Shown here: positions 47,297 through 57,391 of the stretch, one piece after another
How positions within the stretch are numbered: the first letter of the stretch is position 1
How the letters are laid out: each line of letters starts with the position of its first letter
Assembly: GCF_000613445.1 (NCBI RefSeq)
Contig: NZ_BAIZ01000023.1
Span: forward strand, 1-58,252
Direction: 5' to 3'
Source of the DNA: Hoylesella shahii DSM 15611 = JCM 12083
GTDB lineage: Bacteria > Bacteroidota > Bacteroidia > Bacteroidales > Bacteroidaceae
DNA: 58,252 bases
Program-made: the position numbers and the translations under genes
The notes under the pieces: generated by a model
The model's input: only the letters and a program-made list of their open reading frames with translations
What the model was told of the DNA's origin: nothing
The model's database searches: none

Positions 47297-47499
47297 ATAC
47301 ACAATAGAGCAAGTTATATGTAGACATTTTGTAGGATTATGGAGAAAGAATCTAAGTAAAAACAACTAGAATTGGTGAAAAATAAAATGAGAAGAGAGCG
47401 TGATTTAACAACGATTAACGATGACGCGATGCAAGAAATTTGTCAAATCGCGTTTATAAAGAAAACAATGATAATCCAAAACTGTAAAAATAGCATATA

Positions 47500-48084
47500 A
47501 TGAAAACAAAAACGATGTTCAAAACCATGCTCGCAAGTATGTTTTGCATGGTGGCTCTGCTGCTCGTGGCCTGTGATGGCGACTCAAATAAGCCTGTGCT
47601 CAATAAGCTAAGCTTCGATAAAACCCGCGTAGACCTCAATCTTGGCCGAACAACAACGCTTACCGTGAAAAACGGAACAGCACCTTACACGGCAAAACTC
47701 TCGGGACAAGGCGACCAACTAGTGGCCGATGTGCGAGTAGAAGGCAACCTTATCACCCTTACAGGCATGTTTCTGGGCGAAGCAACGATGGCTGTAACCG
47801 ATAAAGACGGCAATACTGGCGTGGTGAGCGTAGTGGTTAAGAACATCGAAGGCTCATTGAAACTGGATAAAACAACACTTAATATTGAGGTTGGAAAGTC
47901 GGAAACGGTATCCGTACAAAACGGAGTAGGGCCCTTTAAAGTCATCTCTAACAACAATAAGGTGGTGGAAACCAATGTCAAGGGCAGCCAAATAACCTTC
48001 ACAGGGCACAAGGCGGGCACCACAACCGTTGAAGTGCAAGATGCCAAAAGCAATGTAGGCGTGGTTACTGTAACCGTGAGATAA
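47500..48084 (+). CDS. Lipoprotein with two Ig-like (BIG2-type) domains
   Basis: Signal peptide with lipobox LLVAC (Cys at residue 25), then two similar modules of about 80 residues: LSFDKTRVDLNLGRTTTLTV with GTAPYTAKLSG, and LKLDKTTLNIEVGKSETVSV with GVGPFKVISNN. Each ends in a VVSVVVK or VVTVTVR strand. This is the bacterial Ig-like group 2 pattern of surface or periplasmic proteins. Ligand unknown. It has its own transcription unit between the cupin and the NigD operon. Confidence 0.78.
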   Translation: MKTKTMFKTMLASMFCMVALLLVACDGDSNKPVLNKLSFDKTRVDLNLGRTTTLTVKNGTAPYTAKLSGQGDQLVADVRVEGNLITLTGMFLGEATMAVTDKDGNTGVVSVVVKNIEGSLKLDKTTLNIEVGKSETVSVQNGVGPFKVISNNNKVVETNVKGSQITFTGHKAGTTTVEVQDAKSNVGVVTVTVR

Positions 48085-48191
48085 AGGGTAAGTGATGGTT
48101 CTAAACCCCACTAGTGAAGCATTACACAAGACCAAAGGTTTAGAATTAAAACACTAATTATATATTCTGACATCTGTATTTGTAAGATTAA

Positions 48192-48217
48192 GCCCCCGAT
48201 TTGTGAAAGTCGGGGGC
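48192..48217. terminator. GC-rich hairpin after the Ig-like lipoprotein
   Basis: GCCCCCGA pairs with TCGGGGGC. There is little T-richness after it, so terminator strength is uncertain. Confidence 0.45.
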
Positions 48218-48383
48218 CGTTGTAAAACCGCAATAACAAAGGCATTTGCCACAAGTACAAAGTGAATACATACAGATGCGTTACTGCTGGTTAACATTCT
48301 TTTTGATAAAAATCGAGCAACATCATGCAAGATATCCTATTATTGCAGTTTAAATAGCAAACATCAACCAATATAGGCGGATT

Positions 48384-49154
48384 ATGAAACATAGACATTC
48401 GTGGTTGGCGCTTGCAAGCATCATCGTTACTCTGCTTGCGTTTGCGGCCTGCCAAGACAATAATGAAGAAGGAAAGCTAGCCTATCCCACGGCTTTGGTG
48501 ACAGTGAAACCCGGCACTGGTACAACTCCTTTCATCCTTCAGCTGAACGATTCCACTTCGCTCATGCCCTACAACATGCGCACTTCGCCCTTCGGTGATA
48601 AAGAAGTGCGAGCCTTGGTTAACTATGATGTGATGTATTCGGTAGGACAAAGGTCGGGCGGGGCACCCGTTAAGGATGCCACCTTCGTAACAATCAACTG
48701 GATAGACAGCATCCGAACCAAATGGATGGCACCCAATCTGGGCGACAGAAACGTAAAACTCTACGGCGACGACCCCCTAGAAGTGGTAGACGACTGGGTG
48801 AGTATTGCTGAAGATGGTTATCTCACACTGCGCTTTAGAACAAGGTGGAACGGTAAAGTGCGGCATGTACTCAACCTCGTGGCTACATCCGACAACGATA
48901 ATATATATAAGGTGCGCTTGTATCACGATGCCAAAGGCGACCTATATGGGCAAACGGGCGACGGACTTATCGCTTTCCGCCTAGACAATTTGCCCTATAC
49001 TGGCGAGAAATACGTTTGGCTAACGCTGGAATGGAACTCGTATTCGGGAAAGAAAACGGCACGATTTAAATATTCAACACGCGAAAATAGCGTGATAACA
49101 CCCACCAAACTGGCCACCTTTGCTGCGCCAGTACAGATAACAAATGTAGATTAA
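48384..49154 (+). CDS. NigD-like lipoprotein, first gene of a sigma/anti-sigma operon
   Basis: Signal with lipobox AFAAC (Cys at residue 23). The mature protein has the NigD N-terminal domain (YPTALVTVKP, FILQLNDSTSLMPYNM, KEVRALVNYDV) and the larger C-terminal beta domain (VVDDWVSIAEDGYLTLRFRT, HVLNLVATSDNDN). It ends three bases before the ECF sigma gene. From memory of recent work on Bacteroides thetaiotaomicron, a NigD protein acts with a sigma factor and a dual-membrane anti-sigma factor in control of vesicle formation. The same trio is seen here. Confidence 0.8.
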   Translation: MKHRHSWLALASIIVTLLAFAACQDNNEEGKLAYPTALVTVKPGTGTTPFILQLNDSTSLMPYNMRTSPFGDKEVRALVNYDVMYSVGQRSGGAPVKDATFVTINWIDSIRTKWMAPNLGDRNVKLYGDDPLEVVDDWVSIAEDGYLTLRFRTRWNGKVRHVLNLVATSDNDNIYKVRLYHDAKGDLYGQTGDGLIAFRLDNLPYTGEKYVWLTLEWNSYSGKKTARFKYSTRENSVITPTKLATFAAPVQITNVD

Positions 49155-49157
49155 GGC

Positions 49158-49727
49158 GTGCGTTTTTTCATCGGCGATAAAGAAAAGAAACTCGTTAATA
49201 GGCTACATGACGGAGATAAAACCGCCATGCAAGACTTTTACACCCTTTATGCCGACTATATTGCGAGCGTTGGAGCACGCTATATAGATAACGACGACGA
49301 CCTAAAAGACCTCATGCAAGACTGCATGGTGAAGATGATTACCAGCATCGGACAGTTCGACTACCGAGGTCCTGGCTCGCTTCAAGCATGGGTGACGCGC
49401 ATCATGGTTAATGTGTCGCTCTCGTTCTTAAAGCAAAAACGAACAGAAGCCTTTGTGGCGCTCGACACAGACCTGCCTGATGAACCCGATAATGGTTATC
49501 CTCCGTTAGACGAAATTCCGCCCGACGTGATACACCAAATGGTGAGAGAACTACCAACGGGCTACCGAACGGTGTTCAACCTCTTTGTATTCGAAGATAA
49601 AAGCCACCAAGAAATTGCCCAATTACTGGGAATTAAGAGAGACAGTTCGGCCTCGCAACTGCATCGAGCAAAGAATATGCTGGCCAAAAAGATAGAACAA
49701 TATAACAAAAACAACGCGACACGATGA
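49158..49727 (+). CDS. ECF-type RNA polymerase sigma factor
   Basis: The 189-residue protein has sigma region 2 (DGDKTAMQDFYTLYADYI, DLMQDCMVKMI, PGSLQAWVTRIMVNVSLSFL) and region 4 (LPTGYRTVFNLFVFEDKSHQEIAQLLGI, SASQLHRAKNMLAKKI), without regions 1.1 and 3. No ATG precedes region 2; GTG at 49158 fits, directly after the NigD stop. It shares a four-base overlap with the next gene, so the sigma factor and its likely anti-sigma partner are translationally coupled. Confidence 0.88.
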   Translation: MRFFIGDKEKKLVNRLHDGDKTAMQDFYTLYADYIASVGARYIDNDDDLKDLMQDCMVKMITSIGQFDYRGPGSLQAWVTRIMVNVSLSFLKQKRTEAFVALDTDLPDEPDNGYPPLDEIPPDVIHQMVRELPTGYRTVFNLFVFEDKSHQEIAQLLGIKRDSSASQLHRAKNMLAKKIEQYNKNNATR

Positions 49728-51061
49728 ACGAAGAATGGAGAAAACAATTGCAAAAGAAGCTTGACGGACACCGCCAGGCTGCTCCACAGTTGTCGTGGGA
49801 CGAAGTGGAGAGCAAGCTGGCACTTGCTTCTGGCAAAACCCAAACGCCCTTTTGGGGGCAACGCATCATGGCCGCTGCTGCCATGGTGGCATTGATTGGC
49901 GGTGCTGGTGTGGCCTATCTGTTGCTCAATAATAAGCATAACGCTGCACAAGTGGCCAATATCGAACGCCAAAATGCACCCCAACAATTGGCTACACAGC
50001 GCTCGGCCAATAACCAAATGGTTGGCGATAACAACACGCAATCACAACAACAACTGCCCCACAACAATCTAGTGGCGGGCAGATACATTACAAACAGTAA
50101 CGCAAACTACCCTAATCCTAACTCAAGGCAAGCTCAAGGAGATGACTTGTATGCTGCGAACAACAGCGCAAACAACAGTGCGCAAGTGGTTAGTAGCCCG
50201 CAAAACAACATCCCAACTACTGCTGCCAATCAAGATTATACATCCAATAACACCTCCAAGAACAGTACTGACAATTACCCGCGACGGGCAAACACCACGG
50301 AAACACATCCCAAACGTACCGACGCCTCGCAAGATGCGCTCATCACTAATAGACCAAAAGGCCAGAAGGGTGGTGGCGCATGGACGGCAACGGCTTATGT
50401 TTCGGGTGGAACAGTGACAGCAAACAACACCGAACTGCAACGACCGGCTTTGGCCATGGCACGTGCTTACGGCAATACTGTCGATGAAGAAATTCGTAAA
50501 GGCGACTATGTGCAGCTGCAAGATGCATTGCCAGCAGTGGAAACAAACACTCGCCATTACCAACCATTTAGGGTTGGGGCTGCTGCTCGTTACGAATTAA
50601 ACCACCGTTGGAGCATTGACGCTGGATTAGCCTATACGCGTCACCGCTCGGATATAACGAGAAGGACGGGCACTATCGTGAACGAAACGCAACAAACGCT
50701 GCATTATCTGGGCGTGCCACTCAACATCCACTACCGCATTGTGGGCACAAAACGCTTCAATGTTTATGCTTCGGCTGGTGTGATGGGCGAAAAACTGCTG
50801 ACGGGTAAACGCACTACGGATGTTAACTACAACGGCGTGCCCGATGGAACTCAAACCGAAAGCGTGAAAGAAAAACCAGTTCAGGTGTCGGTGAATGCCG
50901 CAATAGGGGCCGAATACAAATTTAGTGGTCGCCTAAGTATCTTTGCCGAACCGGGTATTGGCTACTATTTCGACAATGGCAGCGACCTAAACTCCATCTA
51001 TAAGGAGCGTCCCACCAACTTTAATCTCAATGTTGGCTTGCGGTTTGGCATTAACAAATAG
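49724..51061 (+). CDS. Probable dual-membrane-spanning anti-sigma factor with outer-membrane beta-barrel
   Basis: The 445-residue protein has an N-terminal cytoplasmic anti-sigma-like stretch (residues 1-45, WRKQLQKKLDG, LSWDEVESKL), one membrane helix (about 46-67, MAAAAMVALIGGAGVAYLLL), a long Asn/Gln-rich spacer (about 70-215) and a C-terminal outer-membrane barrel of about 200 residues (FRVGAAARYELNHRWSIDAG to LNVGLRFGINK). This layout can cross both membranes in one chain, and matches what I recall of the Dma proteins of Bacteroides. It overlaps the sigma factor gene. Direct sensing at the outer membrane is inference. Confidence 0.8.
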   Translation: MNEEWRKQLQKKLDGHRQAAPQLSWDEVESKLALASGKTQTPFWGQRIMAAAAMVALIGGAGVAYLLLNNKHNAAQVANIERQNAPQQLATQRSANNQMVGDNNTQSQQQLPHNNLVAGRYITNSNANYPNPNSRQAQGDDLYAANNSANNSAQVVSSPQNNIPTTAANQDYTSNNTSKNSTDNYPRRANTTETHPKRTDASQDALITNRPKGQKGGGAWTATAYVSGGTVTANNTELQRPALAMARAYGNTVDEEIRKGDYVQLQDALPAVETNTRHYQPFRVGAAARYELNHRWSIDAGLAYTRHRSDITRRTGTIVNETQQTLHYLGVPLNIHYRIVGTKRFNVYASAGVMGEKLLTGKRTTDVNYNGVPDGTQTESVKEKPVQVSVNAAIGAEYKFSGRLSIFAEPGIGYYFDNGSDLNSIYKERPTNFNLNVGLRFGINK

Positions 51062-51817
51062 GGGCGGTTCTAGTCTTTTCTTCGTTAGATGATGGGTTTT
51101 ACTTGTGCAAGTCTTGCTTATGGCTTAAAACAACATTGGCTATGACGTATCCTAAGCATAAGAAAGACCGGCCAGGCAAAAGCGAAACCACCGTGAAGGC
51201 CTATACATCGCATAGCGATTGAAACTTTATGGATGGCTTTAACAACTTGTTATTGGCAAAAATAATACATAGCTTGAAGGCAAACTAAGATTGTAGCGCC
51301 TGCACTGTGCCCCCAACAATAGGGTTGAAGCACATTTGTGTGCAGGATTTTTAGAGCTGTTGGTCTGCGAGTAGGCGCAAAACGCCCCATAACGACAAGA
51401 ATACAGCAAACGTTCAGGACTTAAAGACAGACGAGGTGGAGACCAATGTCGGGCTAAACCATGCTTGATGAAGCCACGTTTTGCCCATACGGCCAACTGC
51501 AATGCGCGAAAACCTCGCAGCATGCAGCCCACCGGCACTGTCAACAATCACGCTGCGCACTGGCATTGGTGCGTAAAGGCAATAAATCAAGCTGTTTGTT
51601 TAATGGAAATAATCTCCCCATGAGGCATAAGCTTCTTGCACTTTATTGCTGCACTGGCCTTGTTGTGCGTCCTTTTTTGTACCTTATCAAGGGGTAACAC
51701 CTAGTTAAAGGGCTGTGCAACATGGCTATTCTCTAGACAACTATTTGCTGCAACGAGCGCAAAACAAGTTTTTGCAACACATTGCAGACCTCATGTATAA
51801 CATAAAAGCGTGTGAAG
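51062..51817. other. Intergenic region, no gene seen
   Basis: Short overlapping frames occur, but none has a family pattern or start context. AACTTGTTATTGGC near 51245 also occurs near 41304. No terminator stands out after the anti-sigma gene. Confidence 0.4.
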
Positions 51818-52255
51818 ATGAAAACATTGTATAAAATGAGCCTATCGATGTTGCTGCTTCTGCTAGGCGTTTGCCTAACCTCTTGCCACGACACCGAAGC
51901 AAGTCTGATGAATAAGGGGCGAGATAGCCGTCTTATTGGTGCCTGGCTACTTGTTGAAACGCCTGGGCGCGAGGTGCTCTCTGGCGATAAAGCCATTGTC
52001 TTTGAAGTCAATGGTGCGTGTTATGGCTTTCACTATAAGGGCGTAAAGCGCGTATTCTACACCGAAAACAACAATCGTCTCTTTGTGTTTGTTTATGGCG
52101 ACGATAACCATCAGTCTAGTTTAATCCGTAGTTTTTATTATCTCTTATCGGCCGACAAGCTTTATCTTTGGTCGTCGGAAGAGGATATGTTGAAACGTAA
52201 TTACAATGCTTCGCAGACTTATTACAAGCCAGCCGACTTAATATTGAACTCGTAA
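51818..52255 (+). CDS. Lipoprotein of unknown function
   Basis: The 145-residue protein has a lipoprotein signal ending in CLTSC (Cys at residue 23), then SRLIGAWLLVETPGREVLSG and a series of strands (VFEVNGACYGFHY, RLFVFVYGDD, YYLLSADKLYLWS). The GAWLL opening and strand pattern resemble lipocalin-like lipoproteins of Bacteroidota, but the match is only suggestive. The ATG at 51818 is preferred to a GTG at 51812. It stands alone. Confidence 0.65.
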   Translation: MKTLYKMSLSMLLLLLGVCLTSCHDTEASLMNKGRDSRLIGAWLLVETPGREVLSGDKAIVFEVNGACYGFHYKGVKRVFYTENNNRLFVFVYGDDNHQSSLIRSFYYLLSADKLYLWSSEEDMLKRNYNASQTYYKPADLILNS

Positions 52256-52523
52256 TAAGCCGTCCCCCCGATAACATTCCTCCCGATTTAAGCACTTTTT
52301 CGTAAACTCCTTTGCTCAAATCGGCATCTTTCTCTTCTTATTCTTTTGTTCTAGCAAGTGCCATATCTTAAAGAATAAGACACACATCACTTTCAACCAT
52401 ACACAATATCTGTACAGAAACTAACAACGATTTTTGGCGCTTAATGCGTACTTACAAGTTGTTAGGCAACCAATGCGCGTTGAAAGGTGCTTTGCATAAT
52501 GTAAATTTTTAATCCTTAATATA

Positions 52524-52554
52524 TTGCTTTTCTCAGTATTTTTTTAGAACTTTG
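52524..52554 (+). promoter_or_regulatory. Probable promoter of the secreted hydrolase gene
   Basis: TTG at 52524-52526 and GAACTTTG at 52547-52554, 20 bases apart. The -7 box differs from TAnnTTTG at the first base. The leader is about 150 bases. Confidence 0.45.
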
Positions 52555-52708
52555 CATAAGAGTTGAGACGCCAATGCCAACAACGCCTAATGAATTTGTA
52601 CCAAATTGTTCGGCCATATGGTGTTAGCGACAGCTCGCGGAGAATAATTGTTTCATTATTTTATAACAGTAAAAACCCAATGGTAAACTCAATTACACCT
52701 AATTAGCA

Positions 52709-54136
52709 ATGAAAAAAAATTACGTAAACAAACTTAGTAGGCAACTTTGCTTAGCAATGTTGCTTGTATTCAGTGCTTCGGCCCTCGGCCAACGCCCCTT
52801 CTCTAGCATCCACACTGGCGTAAACGCCGCCGATGCAAAGATAATCGAGCAAGGAGTTAAGACTTTCGCCACAGATAAAAAGGTGTCTGGCACGCGCTCA
52901 AATGGTTTCGACGACGACAATACAGACCATGGTGATAGCTGGTTCGGTTACGAATACTATCGCTACACTTATCCAAGCATTAATATTAAGGGCGAACCCG
53001 TAACACTAACAGCATTGGCTGCTATGCCCAGTAAAAAGGATAAGTTGATTAATAACATTATCTTGGGATGCCACATCACCATCACCGATAATGCTAGCAC
53101 GCCCTCCGAGTATATCAAAACAGGCTCTATAAAAAGCGATGTAGGCATGCTTACGATGCATGCACAAAGCAAGTCGAATAACTTGGCATACAATTGCCTA
53201 GTAATTCTTCCCGATTATCAGGGATATGGCAACACCCGAAACGAGGCTCACCCTTATTTGGCTCAAGAAATTACGGCCCGACAAAGTGTTGACGCATTGC
53301 GCTATGGCATCGAACTGTACAAAGCTAGCCAAAAACACACAGCACAGATAAGAGACGATTGGAAGACTATTTGTGTGGGTTACTCGCAAGGTGGCTCGGT
53401 GGCAATGGCTTGTCAGAAGTTTATGGAGACCAATTCACTAGACAAAGACCTGCATTTGGGTGGCTCGGTATGCGGTGATGGACCCTACGACCCCTTTGCT
53501 ACGCTGCGCACCTATATCTCGCAAAACAAGGTTTACATGCCTGTGGCCTTGGCTTTGATTTTTAAAGGCATGATAGATTATAACCCTTACATGCACCGAT
53601 ATGCATTAACCGACTATTTTTCTGAACGTTTTCTTAACACTGGTATCTTTAAATGGATTGAGGAAAAAAAGTTGGGAACCGACAAGATACAAGACGAACT
53701 GAAGAAAACGTTTACCTTCGAGAAAGATAAAAGGGGCGAATACATCAAGGTTTCTGATGTGCTTACTCCCGAAGCCTTCGATTTTCTTTCTAAAAAAGTG
53801 AAGGGCGAACCAACAGCAAAAGCACCAAAATTCGACGATTTACTGAAGGCTGTGACCATTAACGACCTCACCGAGGGATGGAAACCGCAATATCCCATCT
53901 ATCTTTTCCATTCTAGAACAGACGAGGTTGTGCCTGTTGAAAATGCCGAAAGCGTGTACCAAAAGTTGCGAACCGATACCACACCCAATATCATCAAGTA
54001 CACCTACGTGTCTAAAGGTGGGCATGTGAGCAATGGCTCTACCTTCTTTTTCGCGTTCTTTGGTAGTAGTTACGAAGAACTTGGCGTTAGGGCCATCGCT
54101 GGAGGAGAAGAAACTTGGAACAACTTTAAACCTTAA
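52709..54136 (+). CDS. Secreted alpha/beta-hydrolase (lipase/peptidase-like)
   Basis: A signal peptide (QLCLAMLLVFSASALG) precedes a 450-residue alpha/beta-hydrolase. The nucleophile elbow is GYSQGGSVA, the acid is in FHSRTDEVVP and the histidine in SKGGHVSNG, in the right order. LPDYQGYGNT lies near the oxyanion region. A mostly helical insert (about residues 270-370) forms a lid. It resembles secreted lipases or prolyl-peptidase-like enzymes; the substrate is unknown. It is 48 bases upstream of the LRR surface protein gene, so the two may be cotranscribed. Confidence 0.82.
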   Translation: MKKNYVNKLSRQLCLAMLLVFSASALGQRPFSSIHTGVNAADAKIIEQGVKTFATDKKVSGTRSNGFDDDNTDHGDSWFGYEYYRYTYPSINIKGEPVTLTALAAMPSKKDKLINNIILGCHITITDNASTPSEYIKTGSIKSDVGMLTMHAQSKSNNLAYNCLVILPDYQGYGNTRNEAHPYLAQEITARQSVDALRYGIELYKASQKHTAQIRDDWKTICVGYSQGGSVAMACQKFMETNSLDKDLHLGGSVCGDGPYDPFATLRTYISQNKVYMPVALALIFKGMIDYNPYMHRYALTDYFSERFLNTGIFKWIEEKKLGTDKIQDELKKTFTFEKDKRGEYIKVSDVLTPEAFDFLSKKVKGEPTAKAPKFDDLLKAVTINDLTEGWKPQYPIYLFHSRTDEVVPVENAESVYQKLRTDTTPNIIKYTYVSKGGHVSNGSTFFFAFFGSSYEELGVRAIAGGEETWNNFKP

Positions 54137-54184
54137 TCCTAGCTAATGTTCGTAACATTTACAATCATCAACACCGAAAACAAA

Positions 54185-56157
54185 ATGAGAAAATATATTT
54201 TACTATTGCTGTTGGCCGTGTGTGCGCATGTCTCGGCCGACGTGCTAGACAAGGTTAAGCTTTTCAAAGCCACTGCACAACTTAATGGTAAACCCATCCC
54301 TATGTGGTTTAACATCACGGGTGATGATGTTGTTGAAGTGGGTAATGGCAAAAATGCAGCCATCAGTCAGTATGCCGAAGGAAAACTCATCGTACCATCG
54401 ACTATTGTTAACCCCACCGATAACCGCACCTATAAGGTTAAAAGAGTGGCCAACTTTGCTTTTAATCTTTGCAGTAAACTCTCTGAGGTGAGCCTCGAAG
54501 AGGGACTAAACGAGATTGGCGAACATGCTTTTGTGGGATGCAATGCTCTGCAAACGGTTAGTATGCCTGCCACCATAACTGTTATTGGTAGGGGGGCTTT
54601 CATGGGGTGCAAGCAATTGTTGCATGCCGATTTACCACAACAACTAACTGCCATCGGACAAGAATGTTTTGTTGAAAACCGTTTCTCTAACAATAAATTG
54701 TTGCTACCCGCTGGCATTAAATCTATTCCTCTGGCTGCTTTTCAGCATTGCCAACTACAACAAGTGGTGCTCTCGCCCAATGTTAGCAATATCGATGCCG
54801 AGGCTTTTATGCAGACGGTGGCTTGCCATTTTTATATGTTTGATGGCAACACTGCCCCCACCATCAACCCCAAAGGGTGAGCACTGCCAGTCATTGGTAT
54901 GCCACCAACCCGCAACTCTACGCCGCAAAGAGCCTTTGCGGAGGCCTTCTCACGGTGTCGGCAATGGTGCCTAACGAAACGTTTAGTGTGGGCGACATCA
55001 CTTATAAAATTGTGCAAACACCCCAATATCCAGGCGTTTTCACTGCATCGGCTTATAAAACAAACGGCGATAAGGTATGGGGTAGCACCTTTAACAGTAT
55101 GCCCGAGTGGGTGCTCAATCCCGTTTTCCCCGGTAATTGGCAACCCCAACACCGCATCAATGGCATCGAACCCACTTTCTTTGCAGGTTCGCAGATGGCG
55201 AAACTACAGCACATCACGCTCCCAAGCAGCATCGAAGGCAGTAGGTCGGCCAAGGCTTTTGCTCACTGCAAAGCGCTTGTGGCTGTTAATCTCTTGGCTA
55301 TGCAGCCCATGACACGCACCGAGAGCGATGCGCTTTTGGAAGGATTGGCCGAAAATACCGTGGTGTATGCACCCAAGGGGCAAACCGAAGAGCACCGCGC
55401 TTACAACTATGTGCTCACCAACAACGACGGTCAGCGCCACACCAGTGCTTATAAACTAAATCTTGAACGTGATTTCGACTCACTGGCTTACCAAGCAAAC
55501 ATGGCTTATCTGTTGCCTTATAGCTTTGTGGCAGAGCGTGCAACGTTCTATCGCTCGTCGTTTGCAAACAAACAAAAAGAAACGCTTGTGCTTCCCTTTG
55601 CTGCCAAACCGCAGGGTAGTGCCTTTGCTTTTATCGACATGACCGACCAGCCTGGTCCTAATGCCAACGTGGCGTTTATGCGTAGAGACGATATGCTTGC
55701 CAATACGCCTTATATATATGTGTCGGACGGTACCCCCATCGTGGCCCAGGATGTGGAGGTAAACGCTGTGGAAATGCCTGCAGAGATTGTTGAGAAAGAC
55801 AATCTTTTTGGTACATACCACGCTGGTTTATTAAGGGATGTAGCAGCTAATAGGCTACTCAATGGCACAACCTATCTGCTTAAGCAGAGCGAATTACCAG
55901 GCAGTTTGATGTTTACGCAAAGCAGTGCCGACGTCTTTATCGCGCCTTTCCAAGCCTATTTCCATGTTTCTAATCCGCTTTATGGCGCTAACTTGAAACT
56001 TGTTTTAGAGGGCGACAACACCACAGGCATCAAACAACTCTCTACCGAGGGCAACATCGATGCCAATGCATGGTTCAACTTACAAGGAGTTCGTTTCAAG
56101 GCTAAACCACAAAAGGGTGTGTTTATCCATCAAGGCAAGAAAGTAATGATGAAGTAA
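54185..56157 (+). pseudogene. BspA-like leucine-rich-repeat surface protein, frameshifted
   Basis: A signal peptide (MRKYILLLLLAVCAHVSA) precedes LRR_5 modules: VANFAFNLCSKLSEVSL, IGEHAFVGCNALQTVSMP, IGRGAFMGCKQLLHADLP and IGQECF. The first frame stops at 54880, and the rest continues from about 54877 in another frame (STASHWYATNPQLYAAKS onward). A GGG run at 54875-54877 needs one more G to fuse them. Joined length is about 657 residues. The C-terminus (WFNLQGVRFK, KGVFIHQGKKVMMK) is the Prevotella-type tail of likely type IX cargo. Function would be adhesion. Confidence 0.82.
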
Positions 56158-56461
56158 TCTGCTAAAAGCAGTAGCCAATGGGGGCGACGTCTACCAGCTG
56201 TTTGTGTATTGTTGGTTAGATTAGCTCCTAAAAGATTTTGAGAATGAGTGCATTAGTCGATGCTTTTAGCAATAAAGGCGTTCGCCCGATGCCAACTAAT
56301 GCCTTCAATGCTTGGTGCAGGAAAGGCATTTGGAGAAGGGGTGATAAGCTGATACGCAGCAAGTAGAACTGTTTAGAAGTTCTTAGGTCTACTACTCTGT
56401 AAGTTGGTTTCTCAGCCTTCTCCCTATTATTTGCAAGGTGTTAGCCCTTCAGAGGGGCGGT

Positions 56462-56509
56462 AAGGATTTCTCTGTGTCGTAATGATAGAGGGAAATCCTT
56501 TTTTATTTT
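56462..56509 (+). terminator. Terminator 300 bases after the LRR gene
   Basis: AAGGATTTC(TCT) pairs with (AGA)GGGAAATCCTT, followed by TTTTTATTTTG. The 300 bases before it hold further complementary segments (GGAGAAGG near 56334 and CCTTCTCC near 56417), so an RNA unit may lie here. Confidence 0.7.
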
Positions 56510-57125
56510 GCTACTCATCTGCTTAGTTCACGCCCCATCCACCTTAATTTGGGTTAAAGGCCTAATCTGCTAAAGCTTTGTAAACCACATTTCATCACTC
56601 ATCGCGGCTTTTGTTGTAGGACCAGGCTTTACTAACAATAGGTTTGTGCGCGCTTTCAATATATGGTGTAACGTTTTAGTAGTATAGGTTTCTTAGCTGT
56701 TGTGTACTCCCCTTTCTTGCGTATAATAGGTTTGCGTAATGGCCGCAAAGACATCATACAGCAAGTCTTTAGTACGTAAACGTGCTTTCTTGTCTTGTTA
56801 AATAAGGTATTAATATTTTACAAAACACCATCTCCGCTACAACCCCTTCTAGCGAAAACACATGCTCAAAAGTAGCAAAATTCCCTCTTTTTAGGGTGTT
56901 TTGCATTTATTTTTACATCAATTTTTAGTGCAATATCTGCATTTTGCAACGTTTTACCTTTCTAGAAGGTGGCCTGTTCATTATTTTTCAAGTCCATTTA
57001 CTCGCTTTTAACCCCCAAAAGACCTACTTTTTACGGCTATTTTGCACCTTTCATTCCTGTTTTTTGAGACTAGAAAGGATTTTGTTTATACAATTGTTAT
57101 GGATGTGTATGCATTTCGTCTTGCG
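56510..57125. other. AT-rich intergenic region, no gene seen
   Basis: Only short, unconvincing frames are present. GTTTTGCATTT-like motifs near 56900-56950 resemble outlying degenerate units of the copy D array. Confidence 0.4.
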
Positions 57126-57250
57126 TTTAGCAGCATTTTGTCTTGCGTTTAGTAGCAAAACGCACTTCGTTTAGCAGCAAAACACCTTGCGTTTAGCAGC
57201 AAAACGCACTCTATTTAGCAGCAAAACGCACTCCATTTTGCTGCAAATAG
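57126..57250 (+). repeat. 22-bp-period array, copy D
   Basis: Six cores (TTTAGCAGC or close) begin at 57126, 57148, 57170, 57192, 57214 and 57236, each exactly 22 bases from the last. Units read like CTTGCGTTTAGCAGCAAAAC. This copy has AGCAGC where copy A has AGCACC, so units have been homogenised within each site. Confidence 0.88.
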
Positions 57251-57391
57251 CCTAGAAATAGCTGAAAATGGCACAGCTTTTAAATAATAATTCATTTTAA
57301 CAACATTCGCATGCATCCCCTTTTTATATCCAAACAAACCTCCGCGAGAATTGATTATTTGCGAACGAATAGCAGTGGGTGAGCAAAAACA

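Noticed and set aside
41304..51258. Shared 14-mer AACTTGTTATTGGC at about 41304 and 51245
   Set aside because: Only 14 bases match and the flanks do not align, so chance or a very old remnant cannot be excluded.
51461..51697. 78-codon open frame in the gap after the anti-sigma gene
   Set aside because: Cysteine- and histidine-rich random-looking sequence, no start context, no partner.
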